The notes beneath the pieces are model-generated. The model was not told the origin of the DNA, searched no databases, and saw only the letters and a list, made by a program, of their open reading frames with translations. A stretch of DNA of 64,000 nucleotides, taken from NCBI RefSeq assembly GCF_000519125.1, contig NZ_JAEX01000001.1, positions 186,001 to 250,000 on the forward strand, in the 5' to 3' direction. The position numbers and the translations under genes were made by a program. Positions 30,630 to 38,702 of the stretch are shown here, one piece after another. How positions within the stretch are numbered: position 1 is the first letter of the stretch; each line of letters begins with the position of its first letter. Source of the DNA: Desulfocurvus vexinensis DSM 17965 (GTDB lineage Bacteria > Desulfobacterota > Desulfovibrionia > Desulfovibrionales > Desulfovibrionaceae).

Positions 30630-31769
30630 CTAGTAGAGCGTGTTGGTCTCGGGGTTCCAGTAGTTGATGAACTCTCCGCCCTGGACCTTGCGGATGATGT
30701 AGTTGGAGCCGGAGTCGCCATTCTCCAGGAACTTGATGCGCTTGGTGGCGCCGTCGTAGTCCATGGCCATCAGCGCGGCCTTCATCTTGTCGGGGTCGGT
30801 GCTGTCGGACTCCTTGATGGCCTTCAGGGCCGCGTAGGCGGCGTCGAAGGCGTAGCCGGAGTAGGCGCCGGGGGCGGCGAAGCCCATCGTGGCGTACTGC
30901 TCGCGGAACAGCTTGTACAGCGGGCGCTCCTCGTCGATGAAGCCGAAGGTCAGGTACATGCCCTCGGCGGCTTCCTTGGCGATCTCCATGAGCTGCGGGT
31001 GGTACACGGCGTCCTGGCCGATGATGGGCGCGTTGATGCCCATGCGCCGGGCCTGGATGGCCATGAGGGCGCCGGAGGACGAGTTCTGCAGGCTCATGTA
31101 GAACACGGCGGGGTCGGCCTGCTTGACCTTGGTCAGCACGGCGGAGAAGTCCTTGTCGCCCTGGTTCACGTGGTCGTGGCCCAGCACCTTGATGCCAGTG
31201 GCCGCAGCGCGGGTCTCGACGTTGTCGGCCAGGCCCTGGGAGTAGGTGGTCTTGTCGTCGATAATGTAGACGGTGCCCGCCTTGAGGTGCTCGACCATGA
31301 ACTTCACGGCCACCACGGACTGGTCGTCGTCACGCCCGCAGAGACGGTACATGTGGGCCAGGCCGCGCTCGGTGACCTTCTCGCTGGTGGAGGCCGGGGT
31401 CAGCATGGGGATGGACTCCTCGTCCAGGGTCTCCGATGCCGGGATGGTGGCCGACGAGCAGTAGGCGCCGACCACGAAGGCCACCTTCTCGTTGACGAGC
31501 TTGTTGGCGGCGGCCACGGCCTGGCGCGGGTCGCAGGCCGAATCCTGCGCGAAGAGCTCGATGGCGTCATAGCCGGGGATGCCGCCCTCCTGCTCGACCA
31601 CGGCGATGGCCGCGCGCACGCCGTTGGCGATGTCGTTGCCGTCGGCGGCGTAGGGGCCCGTGAGCGGGCTCAGGCTGCCGACCTTGAGGGTCTTGGCGTG
31701 TCCGGCGGTGGCCGTCGCGACGGTCAGCGCCAGGGCCAGGGACAGGGACAGGAAAAGAAACCGTTTCAT
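30630..31769 (-). CDS. livK: Branched-chain amino-acid ABC transporter substrate-binding protein
   Basis: A 379-aa periplasmic binding protein. A signal peptide (MKRFLFLSLSLALALTVATA, cleavage near GHA) precedes the type I binding fold: LKVGSLSPLTGPYAADGNDI and the hinge and ligand parts ASTSEKVTERGLAHMYRLCG and YSGYAFDAAYAALKAI. It delivers ligand, probably leucine, isoleucine or valine, to LivHM. It lies between livG and livH. Confidence 0.94.
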   Translation of the reverse strand: MKRFLFLSLSLALALTVATATAGHAKTLKVGSLSPLTGPYAADGNDIANGVRAAIAVVEQEGGIPGYDAIELFAQDSACDPRQAVAAANKLVNEKVAFVVGAYCSSATIPASETLDEESIPMLTPASTSEKVTERGLAHMYRLCGRDDDQSVVAVKFMVEHLKAGTVYIIDDKTTYSQGLADNVETRAAATGIKVLGHDHVNQGDKDFSAVLTKVKQADPAVFYMSLQNSSSGALMAIQARRMGINAPIIGQDAVYHPQLMEIAKEAAEGMYLTFGFIDEERPLYKLFREQYATMGFAAPGAYSGYAFDAAYAALKAIKESDSTDPDKMKAALMAMDYDGATKRIKFLENGDSGSNYIIRKVQGGEFINYWNPETNTLY

Positions 31770-31799
31770 GCCGAATCCTCCTCTTGTTTGCCGTCCGCG

Positions 31800-32564
31800 C
31801 TACTGGCCCAGATAGGCCTCAATGACCTTCGGGTCGCGCTGGACTTCTCCGGGGTTGCCCTCACTTATCTTCACACCGTGGTCCAGGACCACGATGCGGT
31901 CGCAGATGCCCATGACGACCTTCATGTCGTGCTCGACCATCAGCACGCTGATGCCATGGTCGCGGATTTTGCGGATGTAGACGGTCAGGTCGGCGCTTTC
32001 GGCGGGGTTCATGCCCGCTGCGGGCTCGTCGAGCAGCAGCACGGCGGGCTCCGAGGCCAGGGCCCGGGCGATCTCCAGGCGGCGCTGGTGGCCGTAGGGC
32101 AGGTTGGCGGCCACCTCCCCGGCGATGTCGCCAAGGCCCATGAAATCCAGCGCCTGCTGGGCGCGCTCGCGGATGCGGCGCTCTTCGCGGCGCTGGGAGG
32201 GGCTGCGCAGGATGGCCCCGAGCACGCCCTTGGTGGAGCGGCAATGCTGGGCGACCATGACGTTTTCCAGGGCCGTCATGGCCGTGAACAGCCGGATGTT
32301 CTGGAAGGTCCGGGCGATGCCTGCGGCCAGGATGCGGTGGGGCCGCAGGCCGAGCAGGGGCCGCCCGCCGTAGGCGACGCTGCCCTCGGAAGCCTTGTAG
32401 ACGCCGGTGATGACGTTGAAAATGGTCGTCTTTCCGGCGCCGTTGGGGCCGATGAGCCCGACGATCTGCCCTGCGGAGACGCAAAAGCTCACGTCGGCGA
32501 CGGCCTTGAGGCCCCCGAACTGGACGGTGACGTCGCTGAGAATGAGGTCGGATTCGCTGTTCAT
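31800..32564 (-). CDS. livG: Branched-chain amino-acid ABC transporter ATPase LivG
   Basis: A 254-aa ABC ATPase with Walker [13 protein letters not shown], signature [15 protein letters not shown], Walker [13 protein letters not shown] and the LivG-type C-terminus ([35 protein letters not shown]). ATG 32564 is preferred because the sequence from [12 protein letters not shown] matches the family start; in-frame starts at 32579 and 32645 are possible. It is the first gene of the liv operon. The upstream 32640-32760 block is AT-rich and may hold the promoter. Confidence 0.9.
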   Translation of the reverse strand: MNSESDLILSDVTVQFGGLKAVADVSFCVSAGQIVGLIGPNGAGKTTIFNVITGVYKASEGSVAYGGRPLLGLRPHRILAAGIARTFQNIRLFTAMTALENVMVAQHCRSTKGVLGAILRSPSQRREERRIRERAQQALDFMGLGDIAGEVAANLPYGHQRRLEIARALASEPAVLLLDEPAAGMNPAESADLTVYIRKIRDHGISVLMVEHDMKVVMGICDRIVVLDHGVKISEGNPGEVQRDPKVIEAYLGQ

Positions 32565-32799
32565 ACGCCAAATTCCCATAGTTGAAACAAGCTGCAAACG
32601 CAAGCGGATTGCCCGGAATTTGCCGCTGTCGATGATTCTGTCCAATTATGTTAAATCAAATAAAATCAAAGAAATACGTCCGTGGCACCTGGCCTGCCGC
32701 CTGGGCGGGCCAGGGCCGGAAAGGGCTATTTTTTGACGTTATTGTTAAATTTTGGCAGGCGGGCTCCGTTGCCTGCTGGAATCGGGATGGGGCGGGCCT

Positions 32800-33095
32800 T
32801 TTGGGTGGCGGGAGGCATGTGGTGCGCCGGTGGCGGGGGCATGGGCGGCAGGGGGGGCGTGGGCGCGAGCGGGAGCGGGGGGAACGGGGGCGGGGAGAAT
32901 TGCGAGGCGGGAAGGATCGCGAGGCGAGGCGAGGCGGGAGGTGAGGGGGGAGGCGAGGCGAGGGGGGGCGAGGCTGCGTGGGAGGGCGCAAGGGGGCGTG
33001 GCAGGGGGCGCCGGGCGGGGCATGGGGGGCGGGGACGGCGGGGCAGGATGCGGCGCGTGCGTGGGGCGAGGGGAGGGGAGCCGCCCTGCGCGGGG
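32800..33095. other. G-rich purine tract between the liv and qmo operons
   Basis: About 300 bp of the + strand are strikingly G-rich, with many runs of three to seven G and repeated GGCGAGGCGAG units (about 32904-32990). Overlapping reading frames exist only because of composition; none has a recognisable product. Together with the AT-rich block at 32640-32760 it fills the 588-bp gap from the livG start to the end of qmoD. Confidence 0.7.
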
Positions 33096-33098
33096 CGC

Positions 33099-33126
33099 AA
33101 AAAAGCCCCCGGCCAGGGCCGGGGGC
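33099..33126 (-). terminator. Intrinsic terminator of the apr-qmo operon
   Basis: On the minus strand the stem GCCCCCGGC/GCCGGGGGC with a short loop is followed by TTTTTT (33104-33099). It lies 27 bp beyond the stop of qmoD and ends the transcript. Confidence 0.88.
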
Positions 33127-33152
33127 TTGCTTTTGCTCGGGGGCGTGCGGGG

Positions 33153-33830
33153 CTAGAAGCCGAAGCTGTCGCCGCCGGAATCCTCGGTGCCGAAGCCGAA
33201 GTCCGAGGAGACGGCGCCGGGGCTGTCCACGGCGGCTCCGGCGGCGGGGGCGGGCCCGTCGGCAGCCGCGCCAGCGCCACCAGCAGCGGCAGTGACCACG
33301 CCGTGCTTGATGACTTCTTCGATCTTGGCCAGCAGGCCGTCCACCTTGCCGATGTAGTCATTGACCTTGGTCTCGGAGAGCTGGAGCTTCTTCTCGTCCT
33401 CGCCGAGCTGGGCCTCGTAGGTGGTGACCTTGGCCTTGGCGGTCTTGAGCTCGGCCTGGGTGTCGGCCAGCTTCTTCTCCAGCTCGGAGATCTTGGTGGC
33501 CTGGGCCTTGTTCTTGGCCTGGGTGTCCTTGAGCTGGCCCACGATGGCGGCGACCTGGGCGGTCAGCTCGGCGGGCAGCACCGGCACGGAGACGTGCTGG
33601 CCGAACTGGTCGGCCTTGCCCGCGATGTGGATCAGCTCGGGGTTCTGCTCGTAGATCCAGGCCTTGGCCACGGCTTCGGCGAACGGCAGGGAGGTGCCGT
33701 CGATCTCAAGCTGGGTCATGTAGCCGAGCATCTCTTTGATGCCAGCCATGTTGGCGTCCTTGTCCTCGCCGGTCAGATAGGCGGCGAAGGTACCCATGGG
33801 GAACACTTTGCGGTCAACGCTCTCAGCCAT
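33153..33830 (-). CDS. qmoD: QmoD-like promoter-distal protein of the qmo operon
   Basis: A 225-aa protein of unknown biochemistry. The N-terminal half is soluble (TGEDKDANMAGIKEMLGYM, YEQNPELIHIAGKADQFGQH). Residues 85-165 form a long heptad-like coiled coil (AKNKAQATKISELEKKLADT and onward). The end is an Ala/Gly/Pro linker with an acidic FGFGTEDSGG tail. It occupies the place of the hypothetical gene that follows qmoABC in Desulfovibrio. ATG 33830 has GGAGG at 8-nt spacing; ATG 33836, two codons upstream, is too close to it. Confidence 0.8.
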   Translation of the reverse strand: MAESVDRKVFPMGTFAAYLTGEDKDANMAGIKEMLGYMTQLEIDGTSLPFAEAVAKAWIYEQNPELIHIAGKADQFGQHVSVPVLPAELTAQVAAIVGQLKDTQAKNKAQATKISELEKKLADTQAELKTAKAKVTTYEAQLGEDEKKLQLSETKVNDYIGKVDGLLAKIEEVIKHGVVTAAAGGAGAAADGPAPAAGAAVDSPGAVSSDFGFGTEDSGGDSFGF

Positions 33831-33882
33831 TGTCATTTCCTCCAGGTAGGTAAGGAAAGTTGGTTCCTTGGTTGCCTCGGCC

Positions 33883-35064
33883 CTAGCTCAGCGGCACGCG
33901 GCCAATGTAGCGGGCATAGATCAGCGCCACGGTCCTGTACACCAGGTGCCCGAGCTTGGACCAGGGCAGGTAGGCGAACAGCATCCAGACCGCCACGAGG
34001 TGGACGTAGTAGGTCACGTAGGCCAGGGTGGCCACGCCCGCCAGGCGGAACAGCAGGGCGCCAGCGCCGGTGGCGAACACGGCCCAGACAACGCCCAGCA
34101 GGTACCAGTCGTAGTAGCTGGACTTGGTCTTGGCCTGGTCCAGGTTCATGCGGCGGCTGGTGAGCTTCACCAGGCCGTAGATGCCCAGGCACATGCCCAC
34201 CAGGGCGGCGAACTTGTGCGGCGCGTACAGGGGCAGCGGAGTGTGGCCCATGGGCTCCAGGAAGTGGATGACCTTGCCGCCCCAGTGGCCGAAGGCGATG
34301 AGCCCCGTGACCACGGCCAGGATGACGAAGGAGTAGAACAGGGCGAGGTGGCCCTTGAAGCGCTCCTCGTCGGCGGGTTTCTGCTCCGCGCCGCCGCACT
34401 CCTTGAAGTTGGTGTGCTGGCCGACTTCGTTGAAGAGCACGTCCTTGATGCAGTCCACGATGCTGGGCTTCTTGTGCGCACCGATGTAGTAGGTGCCGCC
34501 CGAGGCCCCGAAGGACTTGATGAGCCTGGAGACGCCCAGCACGAACGAGGCGACCATGAAGAAGAAGGTCAGGCTCATGATGGGGTCGATGGTGTAGTCG
34601 CCGGGGAAGATCTTGCCGAAGACGATGTCGCCTTCGGGGAAGGTCAGCCCCGTGGTCAGGTACCACACGAACAGCCACAGCGCCGCCGGGATGGCCACCA
34701 GGATGGGCAGGTACTTGGCGGAGCCCATCCAGGTGCCCAGGATGGTGGGCGACACCAGCCCGCGGTAGGCCATGTTGCGCAGGGCCGACAGCAGGTCGCC
34801 GGGCTTGGCGCCGCGCGGGCACAGGTCCGAGCAGGTGCCGCAGTTGTGGCACAGCCAGATGTCGATATCGTTGACCAGCTTGTCCTTCAGGCCCCATTGC
34901 GCCCAGACCATCTCCTTGCGGGGATAGGGCGCGTCGGCCGGAGACAGCGGGCAGGCGACGCTGCAGGTGGCGCACTGGTAGCACTTCTTGAGCGAGTCGC
35001 CACCCACGGCCTGCAGGTCTTTGATGAACTGGAGATCGGGTTCGATCCGTACTGCCTTGGACAT
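33883..35064 (-). CDS. qmoC: Quinone-interacting membrane-bound oxidoreductase subunit QmoC
   Basis: QmoC (393 aa) anchors the Qmo complex in the membrane and exchanges electrons with menaquinone. Two [4Fe-4S] motifs are at the N-terminus (C28, C31, C34, C38 and C72, C75, C78, C82), like HdrC. About six helices follow in an HdrE-like haem-b module (for example YLPILVAIPAALWLFVWYL). The gene is 11 bp from qmoB. It is one of the diagnostic genes of dissimilatory sulfate reducers. Confidence 0.95.
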   Translation of the reverse strand: MSKAVRIEPDLQFIKDLQAVGGDSLKKCYQCATCSVACPLSPADAPYPRKEMVWAQWGLKDKLVNDIDIWLCHNCGTCSDLCPRGAKPGDLLSALRNMAYRGLVSPTILGTWMGSAKYLPILVAIPAALWLFVWYLTTGLTFPEGDIVFGKIFPGDYTIDPIMSLTFFFMVASFVLGVSRLIKSFGASGGTYYIGAHKKPSIVDCIKDVLFNEVGQHTNFKECGGAEQKPADEERFKGHLALFYSFVILAVVTGLIAFGHWGGKVIHFLEPMGHTPLPLYAPHKFAALVGMCLGIYGLVKLTSRRMNLDQAKTKSSYYDWYLLGVVWAVFATGAGALLFRLAGVATLAYVTYYVHLVAVWMLFAYLPWSKLGHLVYRTVALIYARYIGRVPLS

Positions 35065-35075
35065 GGTATCTCCTC

Positions 35076-37295
35076 CTAGTAGCCCTTGAACGGGTTGGGA
35101 CCCTTCTCAAGGATCATCGCCATGAATTCCTCGATCATCCCGGGCACCTTGTCGTACTCGTCGATGGCGACCTGGTACTGCTCGACGCGGTCGGGTTCCA
35201 CACCGAGGCGGTTCAGGGTCTCGGCGATGTTCTCCTTGCGGCGGTTGCAGATCTCGGAGCCCTTGACGAAGTGGCACTGGTAGTCGTCGCCGTACTTGCA
35301 GCCGAGCATCATCACGCCGTCAACGCCCTTGGACATGGCGTCGGCCACCCAGATGGCGTTGACCGAGCCCAGGCAGCGGACCGGGAGGATGCGCGCGTAC
35401 GGGCTCCAGCTCTTGCCGCGCATGGCGGCCATGTCCAGGGCCGGGTAGGCGTCGTTCTCGCACGCCAGGATGAGGATGCGCGGGCCGTCGGTCTCCATGT
35501 TGTCGGGCACCTTGATGGCCTTGATGGCCGAGCCGATCTGGTCCACGCTGTAGTTGTCGAAGGAGATGACGCGCTCGGGGCAGGCGCCCATGCAGGTGCC
35601 GCAGCGGCGGCAGCGCGTGGGGTTCGGCTTGGGCGTACCCTTCTCGTCGTCGTCCAGCGCGCCGAAGGGGCATTCCTCGGTGCAGCGCTTGCACTGGGTG
35701 CAGCGCACGAAGTTGAACTTCGGGTAGGTCAGGTCGCCCGAGCGCGGGTGCACCGCCACGCCCCGGTTGGCCGACTCGATGCACTGGATGGCCTTGAGGG
35801 CGGCGCCAGCGGCGTCTTCCTCGGCGTTGTCCATGAGCATGGGCTGGCGCACGGCGCCCGCGGCGTACACGCCGGTGCGGCGCGTCTCGTAGGGGAAGCA
35901 GATGTAGTTGGAGTCGCAGAACCCGTCAAAGAGGTCCAGGTCCGGGAAGGCCGGGCCCTGGCGGTAGACGAAGTTCATGACCGGGTCCTTGGCCGTGGTC
36001 GGCACCATGCCCGTGGGCAGGACCACCAGGTCCGCCGCCAGCTCGAAGTCCTGGCCGAGCAGGGTGTTCTTCACCGTCAGCAGCACGCCGCCGTCGCCCT
36101 GCTCCACGCGGGCCACATAGCCCTTGGTGAGCATGACGCCGGGGTCGTCCTGGGCGGCCTTGTAGTAGCGCTCGTGGATGCCCTGGACCATCATGTCTTC
36201 ATAGATGATGTAGGCCTGGGCCGTGTCGTCCAGCTCGCGGACGTAGCCGGCCTGCTTGAGGGCGACCACGGAGTTCACGGCGCTGGCGTAGGGCAGGTGC
36301 CGGGCGCTCTCCAGATCCTTGAAGGCGGGCTCCTCGGGGGCCTCCTGGCCTTCGGCGGGCTCGGCGGGAGCCGGGGCGGGCTGGTAGAGGTCCTTGGGCG
36401 TGGCCTTGGCGGTGTTGAGCACGAACGCCACGCGCTTGGCCTTGAGCTGGCCGTCCTTCATCATGGCTTCGAACTCGGCGGTGGTGACCACGCCGGGCAC
36501 GCTGCCGTAGCCCAGGGGCGCCAGGGCCGCCGTATCCTGCGGCACCCAGCCCGTGGCCAGGATCACCGCGCCGATGGCCTTTTCCGTGCCGTTGGTGAAC
36601 TTGGCGGTGTAGGCGCCGGGCGCACCCTCCAGGGCCTGCATCTGCGCGCCGGTGATGACTTCGATGCGCGGCTCGGCCTGGACGCGGGCAACGAGATCCT
36701 CGATGCCGGTGGGGTGGGCCTGGGTGTAGGGCGGGGCCAGGGGCACGGTCTTGTACATGGTGCGGGCCTTGCCGCCGAGCTGGTCGGTCTTCTCCAGCAG
36801 CACCACGTCGGCGCCCGCGCCAGCGGCGTGCAGCGCCGCGTGCAGGCCGGTCCAGCCGCCGCCGACCACCAGCACCGTGCGCACGGTCTCGATCTTTTCG
36901 GGCTCGGGCACCAGGGTCTTCTGAAGCTTGAGCATGCCCATGTTGATGTAGTCGATGGCCATGAGGGTCTTGAGTTCCTCGTCCTCGTCCTCGGGGAAGC
37001 ACATGCCGCACTGCTCGCGCAGGTTCACGCGCTCCACGGGAATGGCCGGGCCGAAGTCGAAGAACTGCCAGTCCACACGCGGCGACGAGCCGCAGATGAG
37101 CACGCCGTCGATGGTCCCGGCCTCGATGGCCTCCTCGATCATGGCGCGGCCTTCCTCGCCGGCGAGGATGGGGCTGGTCTCGATGACGGGACAGTTGCCG
37201 CCCCAGCGGTTCCTGACGTTCTCGGCCAGATCCTCGACGCTCAGGTACGGGCCGATAGCGGATTCGTCGAAATAGACACCAATTTTCTCGGCCAT
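35076..37295 (-). CDS. qmoB: Quinone-interacting membrane-bound oxidoreductase subunit QmoB
   Basis: A 739-aa HdrA-like flavoprotein fused to an MvhD-like domain. The FAD site is VLVVGGGWTGLHAALHAAG with LLEKTDQLGGKAR. Two [4Fe-4S] motifs lie near residue 530-580 (CTQCKRCTEECPFG and CRRCGTCMGACPE). The MvhD-like C-terminus has LPVRCLGSVNAIWVADAMSK and MLGCKYGDDYQC. QmoB is thought to take part in electron transfer or bifurcation around AprBA. It lies 5 bp after the qmoA stop. Confidence 0.95.
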   Translation of the reverse strand: MAEKIGVYFDESAIGPYLSVEDLAENVRNRWGGNCPVIETSPILAGEEGRAMIEEAIEAGTIDGVLICGSSPRVDWQFFDFGPAIPVERVNLREQCGMCFPEDEDEELKTLMAIDYINMGMLKLQKTLVPEPEKIETVRTVLVVGGGWTGLHAALHAAGAGADVVLLEKTDQLGGKARTMYKTVPLAPPYTQAHPTGIEDLVARVQAEPRIEVITGAQMQALEGAPGAYTAKFTNGTEKAIGAVILATGWVPQDTAALAPLGYGSVPGVVTTAEFEAMMKDGQLKAKRVAFVLNTAKATPKDLYQPAPAPAEPAEGQEAPEEPAFKDLESARHLPYASAVNSVVALKQAGYVRELDDTAQAYIIYEDMMVQGIHERYYKAAQDDPGVMLTKGYVARVEQGDGGVLLTVKNTLLGQDFELAADLVVLPTGMVPTTAKDPVMNFVYRQGPAFPDLDLFDGFCDSNYICFPYETRRTGVYAAGAVRQPMLMDNAEEDAAGAALKAIQCIESANRGVAVHPRSGDLTYPKFNFVRCTQCKRCTEECPFGALDDDEKGTPKPNPTRCRRCGTCMGACPERVISFDNYSVDQIGSAIKAIKVPDNMETDGPRILILACENDAYPALDMAAMRGKSWSPYARILPVRCLGSVNAIWVADAMSKGVDGVMMLGCKYGDDYQCHFVKGSEICNRRKENIAETLNRLGVEPDRVEQYQVAIDEYDKVPGMIEEFMAMILEKGPNPFKGY

Positions 37296-37300
37296 CGTCT

Positions 37301-38536
37301 CTACCTCCTCACCGTTTCAATCGCCTTCATCGCGGCGCCGGTGCCAGACTGGGCGGATTTCATCACGTCCAGAGGCTTCTTCGCGCACCCGGCGGCAAAG
37401 ATGCCCTTGTCCTCGCCGCCGACGACGAAGCCGTCCTCGTCGATGGGCACGTCGATGGGCAGGCGCTCGCCGGCCAGGGTGGGCTGCATGCCCGTGGCGA
37501 GAACGACGAGATCAAAGGTTTCGTGGGATTTGGTTCCGGCAACGGCGTCCTCGACGGTGAGCACCACCGAGCCGCCCGGGCCCTGGGCCGCCGCGGCGAC
37601 CTTGCCCTTGACGGTGCGGATGTTCTCGTCGGCCAGCACGCGGGCGCGGAACTTCTGGTAGCGGTCCGGGGTGCGCAGGTCGATGTAGAAGATGGTGACC
37701 TGGGCGTCGGGGTACTGCTCGCGCACGTAGGTCGCCTGCTTGAGGGACGCCATGCAGCAGATGTAGGAGCAGAAATTCAGGTGGTTCTCGTCGCGCGATC
37801 CGGCGCACTGCACGAAAGCGATCTTCTTGGGTGCGGCGCTGTCGGAGGGGCGCAGGATCTGGCCGCCGGTGGGGCCGCAGGGCGCGGCCAGGCGCTCCAT
37901 CTGCATGTTGGTGATGCAGTTGTCGATGGCCCCGGCGCCCAGGTTGGTCAGGCGCGTCACGTCGTAGGGCTTCCAGCCCGTGGCGATGACAATGGAGCCC
38001 ACGGCGACCTCGATTTCCTTCTCGGTCTCGTCCAGGTCGATGAACTCGTTGTCTTCCAGGGTTTCGAGGTCGGCGGCGCGCAGTTCGTCCTTTTCCAGCA
38101 CGTAGCGGGCCGGGAAGGCGAAGGGCATGTCCAGGTGCAGCGGGCCGCGCTTGGCCAGGCCCAGCTCGAAGGCGTTGTCGGCGCGGGCGGGAAGTTCACC
38201 GGCCAGCTCGGAGAGGTCGGCGCTGCCCGGGGCGGTGTGGCGCGGGCGGATGCGGATCTTGGCCGTGTAGTCGCCCTGCTGCCCGGAGACGGACACCACC
38301 TCGGCCAGGGTGAAGACCTTCACGTTCTTGTTTTTCTTGATGCGCTGGAACTGGATTTCCAGGCCGCAAGACGGGGGGCACAGCTTGGGGAAATACTTGT
38401 TGAGCTGCGCGACCCGGCCACCCAGGAAAGGCGTTTTCTCTACGAGATAGACCTCGTGTCCGACTTCCGCGGCTTCGAGCGCGGCAGTGATGCCGCTGAA
38501 ACCGCCACCGACAACGAGCACGCTGGTGTTTGGCAT
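37301..38536 (-). CDS. qmoA: Quinone-interacting membrane-bound oxidoreductase subunit QmoA
   Basis: A 411-aa HdrA-like FAD protein. The N-terminal Rossmann motif is VLVVGGGFSGITAALEAAE with LVEKTPFLGGRVAQ. The region NKYFPKLCPPSCGLEIQ and the block FCSYICCMASLKQATYVREQ carry cysteines like those of HdrA. It docks between AprBA and QmoBC. ATG 38536 follows a GGGAGGAAC ribosome site. It is separated from aprA by 166 bp with two strong hairpins, unlike the tight spacing among the qmo genes. Confidence 0.95.
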   Translation of the reverse strand: MPNTSVLVVGGGFSGITAALEAAEVGHEVYLVEKTPFLGGRVAQLNKYFPKLCPPSCGLEIQFQRIKKNKNVKVFTLAEVVSVSGQQGDYTAKIRIRPRHTAPGSADLSELAGELPARADNAFELGLAKRGPLHLDMPFAFPARYVLEKDELRAADLETLEDNEFIDLDETEKEIEVAVGSIVIATGWKPYDVTRLTNLGAGAIDNCITNMQMERLAAPCGPTGGQILRPSDSAAPKKIAFVQCAGSRDENHLNFCSYICCMASLKQATYVREQYPDAQVTIFYIDLRTPDRYQKFRARVLADENIRTVKGKVAAAAQGPGGSVVLTVEDAVAGTKSHETFDLVVLATGMQPTLAGERLPIDVPIDEDGFVVGGEDKGIFAAGCAKKPLDVMKSAQSGTGAAMKAIETVRR

Positions 38537-38572
38537 GTGTTCCTCCCTAAATCAGGTTCCGGCCAGCTGTTA

Positions 38573-38628
38573 AAAATGGCCTAAGCCTGAACAATATCTC
38601 ATTGTACGGCTCAGGCTTAGACCATTTT
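38573..38628 (-). terminator. Leaky terminator or attenuator between aprA and qmoA
   Basis: Arms 38573-38590 and 38611-38628 pair over 18 bp with one mismatch. A smaller ACAAT/ATTGT hairpin sits inside the loop. On the minus strand the stem is followed by TTTTT (38576-38572 region), the pattern of an intrinsic terminator. qmoA has no obvious other promoter, so partial readthrough is likely. Confidence 0.65.
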
Positions 38629-38650
38629 CTGCCTCGTGCGCGCAAAGGGA

Positions 38651-38686
38651 AAGGTGGCCGCGGACCGCGGGGTCCGCGGCCACCTT
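38651..38686 (-). promoter_or_regulatory. Perfect hairpin just after aprA
   Basis: Arms 38651-38666 and 38671-38686 pair perfectly over 16 bp with a GCGG loop. It begins 16 bp beyond the aprA stop on the minus strand, ahead of the leaky terminator. A role in protecting the 3' end of the aprBA message fits its position. Confidence 0.65.
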
Positions 38687-38702
38687 GGATTACCTCAGGC
38701 CA

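Noticed and set aside
32648-33361. Several overlapping frames in the G-rich tract
   Set aside because: They exist on both strands and encode only Arg/Gly/Pro or Pro/Ser/Ala-rich sequence, as expected from composition.
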